Positions 1-6,793 of a stretch of DNA of 10,183 bases are shown one piece after another. Position 1 is the stretch's first letter. Every line of letters starts with the position of its first letter. The notes beneath the pieces are model-generated. The model was not told the DNA's origin. It ran no database searches and saw nothing but the letters and a program-made list of their open reading frames with translations. The position numbers were made by a program, and so were the translations under genes. This DNA comes from Desulfobacterales bacterium HSG17. GTDB lineage: Bacteria; Desulfobacterota; Desulfobacteria; Desulfobacterales; Desulfococcaceae. Where the stretch lies: the NCBI GenBank assembly GCA_030377945.1, contig JAUCGD010000106.1, forward strand, positions 1-10,183, read 5' to 3'.

Positions 1-71
1 TAGACTTTATGGTAGTTGTTTTTAAAATGCACTTTTTGCCAGAAATAAAAATATTGGTTTTTTCCTGTTAA

Positions 72-245
72 ACATTTATTGGTGGGTATCTATGTTTATT
101 TTTACAATTTTTTGATGTACGCACCCGATTAGGACTTGGCCTGACAATGGCAAAACATATTGCAGAAATCCATAAAGGCAAAATAGCTTTGGAAAGCAGT
201 GTGGGAGAAGGTACAACCTGCTTAATCACCCTCCCAAAAAAATAA
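72..245 (+). pseudogene. 3' remnant of a histidine kinase (ATPase-domain C-terminus)
   Basis: The frame is open from just after a stop at 69-71 to the stop at 243-245 and has no start codon before the conserved part. From position 120 it reads RTRLGLGLTMAKHIAEIHKG and continues through SSVGEGTT to LITLPKK. This is the end of a HATPase_c domain: the G2 box (GLGLT), the helix after it, the GEGT turn and the last beta strand ending in LP. The N box, G1 box and F box should lie upstream but are absent in all three forward frames of 1-119, which encode unrelated residues. The piece is therefore a truncated kinase tail, probably left by a deletion or rearrangement. It lies immediately before the first hexamer array and points the same way as the HD-GYP gene, so the two may once have been co-transcribed. 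The remnant identity is clear; its origin is inference. Confidence 0.72.
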
Positions 246-257
246 ACAGTCAATCCT

Positions 258-412
<155 letters not shown>

Positions 413-461
413 TTTAGTATTGCTATGAATACTTCATAATTTTTTATTGGAGAAAATTTTT

Positions 462-1304
462 ATGGATAATAATATTAAAAATACAGCCCTTTCAAATTCT
501 GAGCAACTTAAAAAATATGCTGACGACCTGGCCCTGGTTTATCGCTCTGAAAAACAAAAAAGAAAAGAATTGCAGGCTGCCAATGAACAGCTTACTGTTT
601 TTGCCGATGATCTGAATAAAACAATTCTTGAATTAAAATCCGCTAATGAGGAAATTCGGGATGCATATCTTGATACCATTAACAGGCTTGTACTTGCTGC
701 TGAATATAAAGATGAGGACACCGGTGATCATATCCTCCGAATGAGCAGATACAGTGCCCTGTTAGCTGAAAAATGCGGGTTATCGGACAGGGATATTCAA
801 AACATACTTTATGCTGCACCAATGCACGATGTCGGAAAAATCGGGATTCCAGACCGCATACTTCTGAAACCCGGAAAACTGACAAAAGAAGAATTCGATC
901 AAATGAAGAGCCATACATCAATAGGTGCAAATATCCTGGCAAATTCCAAAGCTGAGATGCTCCGTGTTGCCCAGCAAATTGCCATTTCCCATCATGAAAA
1001 ATGGAATGGAAAAGGATATCCCCAGGGCCATTCACAGGAAAAAATTCCTCTTGCCGGAAGAATTGTGGGTATAGCAGATGTTTTTGATGCCCTGACATCC
1101 AAGCGGCCTTATAAAGACCCTTATCCTGTTGAAGTTGCATGTGATATTATTAAAAAAGAACGAGGGCAGCATTTTGATCCTGATATTACGGATATTTTTC
1201 TGGCAAATATAGATGGTATAATGGAAATCAAACAAAAATACAGCCCAGCAGAAGATATTTCCCTGGCAAATTTTATGTGGAGTGAAAGAGATCAGGAAAA
1301 ATAG
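462..1304 (+). CDS. HD-GYP domain cyclic di-GMP phosphodiesterase with N-terminal coiled coil
   Basis: The 280-residue protein should hydrolyse cyclic di-GMP in the cytoplasm, lowering the second messenger that promotes sessile behaviour. Residues ~10-70 are heptad-rich and charged, which predicts a coiled coil. Residues ~72-265 are the HD-GYP domain. Visible metal and catalytic motifs are H90 in DTGDH, H122-D123 in MHDVGKIGIPD, H151 in KSHTSIG, H177-H178 in HHEKWNGKGYP (which contains the GYP signature) and D206 in DVFDALTSKRPYK. All the usual ligands seem present, so an active enzyme is expected. Unlike RpfG-type proteins there is no receiver domain, so input probably comes through the coiled coil or a partner. 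ATG 462 is preferred: GGAGA at 449-453 lies 8-9 bases upstream, and the in-frame TTG at 447 overlaps that ribosome binding site. The gene stands alone between two inverted hexamer arrays. Phosphodiesterase activity is inferred from the family. Confidence 0.93.
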   Translation: MDNNIKNTALSNSEQLKKYADDLALVYRSEKQKRKELQAANEQLTVFADDLNKTILELKSANEEIRDAYLDTINRLVLAAEYKDEDTGDHILRMSRYSALLAEKCGLSDRDIQNILYAAPMHDVGKIGIPDRILLKPGKLTKEEFDQMKSHTSIGANILANSKAEMLRVAQQIAISHHEKWNGKGYPQGHSQEKIPLAGRIVGIADVFDALTSKRPYKDPYPVEVACDIIKKERGQHFDPDITDIFLANIDGIMEIKQKYSPAEDISLANFMWSERDQEK

Positions 1305-1318
1305 TTCAAAATTAAAAT

Positions 1319-1434
<116 letters not shown>

Positions 1435-1453
1435 ATTAATAGGTGACTATGTT

Positions 1454-1630
1454 ATGAAGAAATCCAATTGCTTCTTTTATTTGAAAATCGGTTCTTATAC
1501 AACAGCACTTCTAATAATAATCTCAATCCTGTTTACTGCTGTTCATGTTTCCCATGCTGCTCACTCTGAAAAAGAACAAATGGTCATAGGTGTTATGAAA
1601 TTATTATCATGTAGAATTTTTTGCTTGTAG
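1454..1630 (+). pseudogene. Signal-peptide-only ORF, probable remnant of a secreted binding or sensor protein
   Basis: The frame encodes 58 residues starting at ATG 1454, with a plausible ribosome binding site AGGTG at 1441-1445. It begins MKKSN and has a hydrophobic core (TTALLIIISILFTAVHV) and a likely signal-peptidase site after SHAA at about residue 36. What follows (SEKEQMVIGVM) resembles the first beta strand of a periplasmic solute-binding fold. The sequence then runs into unrelated residues and a TAG stop at 1628-1630. Reading through the stop or in other frames gives no recognisable continuation. I read it as the 5' stub of a secreted protein gene whose body was deleted. A real small secreted peptide is possible but less likely. 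The next 118 bases hold only a weak inverted repeat (CAGCAGC 1631-1637, GCTGCTG 1669-1675). Confidence 0.5.
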
Positions 1631-1748
1631 CAGCAGCTTGTTTCCTGGGAATGTTTTAAATTACGTTTGCTGCTGTTTCTTCACTGTAAAAGAAAGATGT
1701 TAAATTTCAAGTGAGTCAAACTGGGAGAAAGGGAAATAATGACAGATA

Positions 1749-2825
1749 ATGAAGGCCGGGCTTATCGCCATAGACGGTCTTGATGTTTTCATGAATCTTA
1801 TTAGCGATTCTGATCAAAGACGAAATGAGATTAACAGGCTTCATAACTGGCTTAAAACAGAGAAACTGACAGCCCTGATGACCATGAAAGCCTTAACTGC
1901 CGGAAATAAATTCCCATCCTATGAGTTCCTGGATTTTATGGTTGATTGTGTTTTACACTTAGATCATCGTATTTCCAACCAGGTCAGCACACGCAGGTTA
2001 AGAATTATCAAGTATCGAGGCTCAAGTTTTGCACGCAATGAATGTCCTTATTCAATAACCGAAAACGGCATCTATATTGTCCCTATTTCAAGCAACGAAC
2101 TTTCTCATATGGAACTCGGAGAAAAGATGCTCACCGGTCATCAAGATATTGACAGGATTCTCAGCGGGGGATATCGCCGGGGTTCATCCATCCTTATTTC
2201 CGGGGCAAGCGGAACCGGGAAAACCATATTGACATGTACTTTTGCAATAGCTGCATCACAAAGACAGGAAAAAACCCTTATCATAAACTTTGAGGAGTCA
2301 AAAGATGCTGCAGTCAAAAATATGCTTAGTCCAGGCCTGGATCTGCGCCCGAATTTACAATCCGGTAATCTTCGATTTATAGGGATAATGCCCGAATCAT
2401 CAGGAAGCGAAGAACATTTAATCCGTATTTTTAAAGCTATTGATGAATTTGCGCCGGATCACCTGATTATTGATGCAATCTCAGCCATAAAAAGATCAGG
2501 AGCAGACCAAAGCAGCTCCGATTTTCTGAAACGACTGATGCACTATACAAAAGAACTTGGCATAACCCTGTTTTATATCAATCAGACAGAAGGTTTTATC
2601 AATACTGACCAAACAGAAATCAGCGGCATAAATATATCTTCCCTTCTGGATACGGTTATTTTTCTGCGCTACATTGAAACAGGGGATAAGGTAAAACGCG
2701 TAATTCTTGTTATGAAGGCACGCGGGTCGTATCATTCAAACCGGTATCATGAATATCGCATCACAGATAAGGGCATTGATTTTACAAATATTGACGACGA
2801 AAACAAAGGTATGAAGACCGAATAG
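1749..2825 (+). CDS. kaiC: N-terminally truncated KaiC-like RecA-fold ATPase (CI domain mostly lost)
   Basis: The product has 358 residues, whereas double-domain KaiC proteins have about 500. It starts at the Walker B region of CI (LIAIDGLDVFM, residues 5-15) and keeps only the end of that domain, to the RGSS/GIYIVP segment near residue 112. The CII domain appears complete: Walker A GASGTGKT at 152-159, the catalytic glutamate pair in NFEESKD (E182-E183), Walker B with D242 in HLIIDAISAI, and KARGSYHS near 323-330. By motif alignment S297-S298 (INISSLLDT) occupy the place of S431/T432, the autophosphorylation sites of Synechococcus KaiC. The CI Walker A is missing, as is the CI region known to dock KaiB. 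The start is doubtful: a stop lies directly upstream (1740-1742), and the best ribosome binding site (AAAGGG 1728-1733) serves ATG 1739 in another frame, which stops after 14 codons. It lies 41 bases upstream of kaiB. The family assignment is firm; expression and function are uncertain. Confidence 0.82.
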   Translation: MKAGLIAIDGLDVFMNLISDSDQRRNEINRLHNWLKTEKLTALMTMKALTAGNKFPSYEFLDFMVDCVLHLDHRISNQVSTRRLRIIKYRGSSFARNECPYSITENGIYIVPISSNELSHMELGEKMLTGHQDIDRILSGGYRRGSSILISGASGTGKTILTCTFAIAASQRQEKTLIINFEESKDAAVKNMLSPGLDLRPNLQSGNLRFIGIMPESSGSEEHLIRIFKAIDEFAPDHLIIDAISAIKRSGADQSSSDFLKRLMHYTKELGITLFYINQTEGFINTDQTEISGINISSLLDTVIFLRYIETGDKVKRVILVMKARGSYHSNRYHEYRITDKGIDFTNIDDENKGMKTE

Positions 2826-2866
2826 GCAGGCTCACCAAGAGAATGAGCGGATTGAAAGGGAAAACA

Positions 2867-3151
2867 ATGTATAAATTTGTGCTGTTTGTCACGGGAAACC
2901 AGGGAAATTCAACCCTGGCTAGAATGAATCTGAAAATTATCTGCGAAACTCATCTTGATCAGCCATATGAAGTAAGAGAAGTGGATGTTCTAAATGATTT
3001 TCAGACTGCTCTGGACAGGGGGATACTGGTAACACCATCTCTTATAATAGAATCGTCCGAGCCGAAGATCACTATTATGGGAAATTTAAATGATAGTTCA
3101 AAATTATTAAATGCCCTGGGATTACCGCCAAAGAGAGAAGAAAATGGCTGA
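2867..3151 (+). CDS. kaiB: KaiB-like thioredoxin-fold protein
   Basis: This 94-residue protein is close in length to cyanobacterial KaiB (about 100). KaiB binds KaiC and, by switching fold, also controls histidine kinases in the clock. Family hallmarks are the N-terminal strand YKFVLFVTGNQGNS (compare the LYVAGNTPNS-type start of KaiB), the middle VDVLND followed by the RGILVTPSLI segment containing the conserved TP, and the C-terminal MGNLND..KLLNALGL. ATG 2867 is preferred because GAAAGGG at 2854-2860 lies 6 bases upstream; ATG 2843 in the same frame has only weak purines before it. The gene lies between truncated kaiC and a hybrid kinase whose start overlaps its last 8 bases, so KaiB and kinase are probably translationally coupled. 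That arrangement favours a KaiB-to-kinase signalling role, although the neighbouring KaiC lacks the CI surface used for KaiB binding in Synechococcus. Confidence 0.88.
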   Translation: MYKFVLFVTGNQGNSTLARMNLKIICETHLDQPYEVREVDVLNDFQTALDRGILVTPSLIIESSEPKITIMGNLNDSSKLLNALGLPPKREENG

Positions 3152-4781
3152 TGACAAACCAACATATCAGGAACTGGAAAAACGCCTTGAAATAGCTGAA
3201 GCCTTTATAGATGTTTTTCAGCATAATGAAGTTGACAGCCTGATCAGCAAGAAAGGCGCAATTTTTGTACAATTAAAAAACACATTAAATGCACTGGAAG
3301 AATCCCGGCAGGAACTCCGTTTTGTTCAATCAGCCCTTGATGCACTCTCTGCTAATATTGTCATTCTTGATGATTCAGGCATTATTATTACTGCTAATGC
3401 TGCATGGAAGAATTCCAATGAATCAAGCGGCTTTATCGGAAAGGAAATCAGTTTGGATACTCCTGTCATCATCCTTACTGGCTACGGTGATATGAAATCG
3501 GTAATTAAGGCCATCAGATTTGGTGCTGATGATTATTTACTCAAGCCCTGCGATTCTGAAGAAATGGATTTCAGAATCTCCCGTTGTCTTGATAAACTTG
3601 ATTTAAAGAAAAAACTGGTAAAGGCTGAAAAAGAACTTTTAAAAACCACCAAACATGAATCGTTCAGCATTTTTGCAAGTGGTATTGCCCATGACTTTAA
3701 TAATCTTTTATCAGTAATCATGGGCTATATTTCTATGGCAAATGATGAAATACCGCAGGGAAGCCCAATTAATCAATATTTAAAAGAGGCTGAAACAGCA
3801 TCAATCCGGGCAGGAAAACTTACAAATCAATTTCTTATGTTGTCAAAAGGAGGATATCCTGCCAAAAAGGTTTCTTCTGTCGGAAAAATATTAAAAAAAT
3901 CACTGGGCCTGATTCCTTCTGGCTCTGATATTAAACCTGAAATATTTATCCATGAGGATTTGCGGCCCATTGAGATTGATCCGGTTCAGATGGCGCATGC
4001 ATTTAATAACCTGATCATTAATGCTTATGAATCCATGAAGGACAGGGGAGTAATAACTGTTAAAGCTGAAAATATTGAGCATGTTGCTGAAACAGCAGAA
4101 TTCCCGATTACGACTTTGGAAAAGCAATTTGTAAAAGTTGTTATCCAAGATCAGGGAAACGGAATCTCCAATAAAGACGTTTCCAAAATTTTTGACCCTT
4201 ATTTTTCGACAAAACAGAGGGGAGCACAAAAAGGGATGGGGTTAGGGCTTGCTACAACATATTCAATAATAAAAAAACATAACGGACATATTTTTGTTGA
4301 AACCGAGCCTGAAAAAGGAACAATTATTACGATTTATCTGCCAGTGTCTAGTGAAAAAATCCAACTGCTGCCATCTATGTCCCTGAAACAAGAACAGGAC
4401 AAAATCCGAATAAACAAAGTTCTTGTCATGGATGACGACTCCAGTGCTAGAGACATTGTAAGTAAAATGCTTGAACGAATAGGTTATGAAGCCCATGTTG
4501 CAGTAAATGGTGAACAAGCTGTAAAACAATACAAAAACGCAATGGACTCAGGTAAACCTTTTGATCTGCTAATTCTTGATTTGATAGTTAAAACTGGAAT
4601 GGGAGGTTTAGATACTTTTAGAATACTTCGTCAAATAAAACCCGATATAATAGCTGTTTTATCAAGTAGTTTTCCCAATAATACAATCATAAAAAGCCAT
4701 AAGGAAATGGGTTTCAAAAATATTTTGTCAAAACCATACACAATGAAATATCTTAGGGATTTTATTGAGCAGATAAAATAA
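3144..4781 (+). CDS. Hybrid histidine kinase with chimeric half-PAS/half-receiver input and C-terminal receiver
   Basis: This is a 545-residue soluble kinase with no membrane segment. Residues 1-60 form a charged helix starting MADDKPTYQELEKR. Residues ~63-100 are the first half of a PAS domain (SANIVILDDSGIIITANAAW). At ~104 this passes straight into the second half of a receiver (TPVIILTGYGDM ... ADDYLLKPCD, with T112 and K134). That half-receiver lacks its own acidic pair and phosphoacceptor aspartate. HisKA has H183 in GIAHDFNNLL. HATPase has N289/N293, G1 DQGNG at 336-340, F box FDPYF and G2 GMGLGL at 364-369. The C-terminal receiver has D430-D432, predicted phosphosite D479 and K530 in LSKPY. 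ATG 3144 was chosen because MADDKP is a typical start for such kinases and purine-rich AGAGAGAAG precedes it; ATG 3111 would add 11 unlikely residues. It overlaps kaiB by 8 bases. The catalytic core looks intact, but the input region looks like an in-frame deletion product. Confidence 0.9.
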   Translation: MADDKPTYQELEKRLEIAEAFIDVFQHNEVDSLISKKGAIFVQLKNTLNALEESRQELRFVQSALDALSANIVILDDSGIIITANAAWKNSNESSGFIGKEISLDTPVIILTGYGDMKSVIKAIRFGADDYLLKPCDSEEMDFRISRCLDKLDLKKKLVKAEKELLKTTKHESFSIFASGIAHDFNNLLSVIMGYISMANDEIPQGSPINQYLKEAETASIRAGKLTNQFLMLSKGGYPAKKVSSVGKILKKSLGLIPSGSDIKPEIFIHEDLRPIEIDPVQMAHAFNNLIINAYESMKDRGVITVKAENIEHVAETAEFPITTLEKQFVKVVIQDQGNGISNKDVSKIFDPYFSTKQRGAQKGMGLGLATTYSIIKKHNGHIFVETEPEKGTIITIYLPVSSEKIQLLPSMSLKQEQDKIRINKVLVMDDDSSARDIVSKMLERIGYEAHVAVNGEQAVKQYKNAMDSGKPFDLLILDLIVKTGMGGLDTFRILRQIKPDIIAVLSSSFPNNTIIKSHKEMGFKNILSKPYTMKYLRDFIEQIK

Positions 4782-4825
4782 AAAAAATAACTAAGGGAAT
4801 TCCTAATAAATAAAATACCTGCATA

Positions 4826-4965
4826 AAGCTGGGGAATAAATCCTCCAGCTGCAAGCTAAACTACCCTAAAGGGTGCTGAATAATTAACAAAATATGACTT
4901 TAACAGCAGGCTTTAGCCTGGTTCAGCTTCTATCCTTGAGCTTTAGGTCCAGGCCGCATGGATAG
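4826..4965. repeat. Structured intergenic element with nested inverted repeats
   Basis: This stretch lies between the convergent stop codons at 4781 and 4985 and has no convincing ORF. It contains a bulged hairpin (AGCTGG 4827-4832 with CCAGCT 4845-4850, plus GGA with TCC inside), a short palindrome CCCTAAAGGG at 4864-4873, and a second hairpin CAGGCT/AGCCTG at 4907-4920. Longer-range pairs enclose that second hairpin: GCTGAA 4875-4880 with TTCAGC 4922-4927, and CCTAAAG 4865-4871 with CTTTAGG 4941-4947. CTATCC 4930-4935 can also pair with GGATAG 4960-4965. It could be a shared terminator region, a REP/MITE-like element or a structured RNA. No T-tract follows the stems, so a classical intrinsic terminator is not supported. 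Confidence 0.55.
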
Positions 4966-4984
4966 ATTAATATATGGCAAATCC

Positions 4985-6643
4985 CTAATTCTTACTTGAG
5001 GGGATTTCTGATATTAATTTATAAATTATCCCTATCAGTCCTTTCATACTTACCGGTTTTGCTATGTATTCATCTGCCCCTGCTTCCAGGCATTTTTCAC
5101 GGTCCCCGGACATGGCAAGGGCAGTCAGGGCTATTATTGGCATTGCCGGCTTATTATTTTCGTTTTTATGTTCTAACTCGTATTTGCGAATCTTTTGAAT
5201 AGCTTCGATTCCATCCATATTGGGCATCTGGATATCCATGAGGATAAGGTCGGGATCTTTTTCTTTTGCCAGTTTTACTGCCTCTTCACCGTCACAGGCA
5301 GTTATGACCTTATAGCCCTTATTTTGCAGGTAGGGAAACATGGTTTCTATATTGGATATATTGTCTTCAGCCAGCAAAATGGTCTGTGTAAATGCGGAGA
5401 TATGTACAAGGTCATCATTGCTGACTGACAATTCACTATTATCAGTATGAAACTCTTCCTTATTAATTGATTCCCAGGCCAGGCTTACACTAAAACGGCT
5501 GCCTTTTCCCGGTTCACTTTTAAGTGATAAACTGCCCCCCAGTTTTTCAGTAAGCCGAGACACCAGTACCAAACCCAGGCCGCTTCCCTCGTAGGAGCGT
5601 GACAGACCCGAATCCAATTGAACAAAGGGTTTAAACAAGCGCTTCATATCCTGCCCGGAAATACCGATACCTTTGTCCCAGACAATAAAATCAACTGATC
5701 CCCTGTTTTTATGACAAATCGTTTCAAGACCGATCTCTTTGTTAACAGGTGTGAACTTGACCGCATTGCTGAGCAGGTTAACGAGAATCTGTTTGAGCCT
5801 GCGTGCATCTGTGCTGATATATTTTAATCTGCTGTCGATATTTACTGTTATCTTGATATTTTTTTTCAGTGCAATCTGTTTAATCATATTTACACATGAA
5901 CTGCACAGCGTTTCGATCTCAACATGTTTTATTTCCATATCCATTTTTTCAGCTTCGATTTTTGACAGATCCAGGATATCGTTGATGAGCGAAAGCAGAT
6001 GTTTTCCGCTTTCCTCTATCCTTATTAATGAGTTAATCTGTTTTTCATTCAATGGACCGTAAATCTGTTCATAAAGAGCTTCGGACATACCTAAAATTGA
6101 GGTCAGGGGTGTACGCAGTTCATGGCTCATATTGGCCAGGAACTCGTCTTTTATCCTGGCCCCCCTGACAAGTTCCGCATTGGTCAGGCTCAGTTTTGTA
6201 GTGAGATGTTCCAGGTGTTGTTCTGACATGCATAGCAGTTGTTCTTTTCTATTCAGCTCGGCAAAGACAGACACCTTTGTTTTCAATATTGCAGGATCAT
6301 ATGGTTTAATTATATAATCCACTGCATCAAGCTTATACCCCCTGGAGATATTTTCCATGCTGCTGTAATCAGCAGTAACAAATATAATTGGCACATTCTT
6401 TGTTTTTTCCCGCTGACGAATTAGTTTTGCAACCTCAAAACCATCTATTCCAGGCATCCTGACATCAAGAAGAACAAGGGCAAAGTTTTTCTCCATAAGG
6501 TGCTTTAATGCCTCACTACCCGATTGCGCCTTTATAAGACTATAATCCGGATCATCCAGCACTTGCTCAAATGCATCCAGATTTTTCTCCTTGTCATCAA
6601 CAAGAAGGATATTGACCTTTGTGATACTTGCATTATTTATCAT
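4985..6643 (-). CDS. Hybrid histidine kinase REC-HisKA-HATPase-REC
   Basis: This 552-residue cytoplasmic kinase has receivers at both ends and no membrane segment. Receiver 1 covers ~10-130: acidic pair D16-D17, phosphosite D60 in LLDVRMPG, T90 in FVTADY, K113 in IIKPYD. A helical linker leads to HisKA with H174 in FLANMSHELRTPL. HATPase has N289/N293 in NLLSNAVKFT, G1 DKGIGI at 323-328, the FKPF motif and G2 GSGLGL at 353-358. Receiver 2 covers ~420-545: E426-D427, D470 in LMDIQMP, T507 in ALTALA, K529 in IAKPVS. All key residues are present, so it can be phosphorylated through receiver 1 and pass phosphate to receiver 2, typically through an Hpt protein (not in this window). ATG at 6643-6641 is chosen because GGAG at 6650-6653 lies 6 bases upstream; the in-frame TTG at 6655 overlaps that site. 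It is the last gene of the minus-strand group, 150 bases after the previous kinase. Confidence 0.93.
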   Translation of the reverse strand: MINNASITKVNILLVDDKEKNLDAFEQVLDDPDYSLIKAQSGSEALKHLMEKNFALVLLDVRMPGIDGFEVAKLIRQREKTKNVPIIFVTADYSSMENISRGYKLDAVDYIIKPYDPAILKTKVSVFAELNRKEQLLCMSEQHLEHLTTKLSLTNAELVRGARIKDEFLANMSHELRTPLTSILGMSEALYEQIYGPLNEKQINSLIRIEESGKHLLSLINDILDLSKIEAEKMDMEIKHVEIETLCSSCVNMIKQIALKKNIKITVNIDSRLKYISTDARRLKQILVNLLSNAVKFTPVNKEIGLETICHKNRGSVDFIVWDKGIGISGQDMKRLFKPFVQLDSGLSRSYEGSGLGLVLVSRLTEKLGGSLSLKSEPGKGSRFSVSLAWESINKEEFHTDNSELSVSNDDLVHISAFTQTILLAEDNISNIETMFPYLQNKGYKVITACDGEEAVKLAKEKDPDLILMDIQMPNMDGIEAIQKIRKYELEHKNENNKPAMPIIALTALAMSGDREKCLEAGADEYIAKPVSMKGLIGIIYKLISEIPSSKN

Positions 6644-6669
6644 TTTAATCTCCAAAAGAGGGGTTTAAT

Positions 6670-6762
6670 CGTGCTCTTGCTCGTGCTCGTGCTCGAAAAA
6701 TAAAGAAACAAAACCAAGAACAAAAGAGCACGATTACGAGCACGAGTACGAGTAAAAGCACG
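6670..6762. repeat. Inverted hexamer array C (CGTGCT / AGCACG)
   Basis: The left arm (6670-6693) has four hexamers: CGTGCT, CTTGCT and two CGTGCT, followed by CG. The right arm (6727-6762) has six complementary-type units: AGCACG, ATTACG, AGCACG, AGTACG, AGTAAA, AGCACG. The loop is about 31 A-rich bases. It has the same unit family and arm order as arrays A and B but is shorter and more degenerate. It lies between the two minus-strand kinase genes, only about 17 bases upstream of the ribosome binding site of the 552-residue kinase, so a transcript crossing it would carry a hairpin directly before that gene. Confidence 0.88.
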
Positions 6763-6793
6763 ATATGAAATTGTACATTTTGTAATTGATTTT

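Noticed and set aside
68..253. Minus-strand 61-residue ORF
   Set aside because: It is antisense to the clear histidine kinase tail and matches no recognisable family.
447..461. TTG start giving the HD-GYP protein five more residues
   Set aside because: The TTG is part of the TTGGAG ribosome binding site; ATG 462 has correct spacing from it. The same applies to the TTG at 6655 versus ATG 6643.
3111..3143. Upstream ATG extending the KaiBC-linked kinase by 11 residues
   Set aside because: It would lie deeper inside kaiB, adds residues with no family match, and the MADDKPTY start at 3144 is typical.
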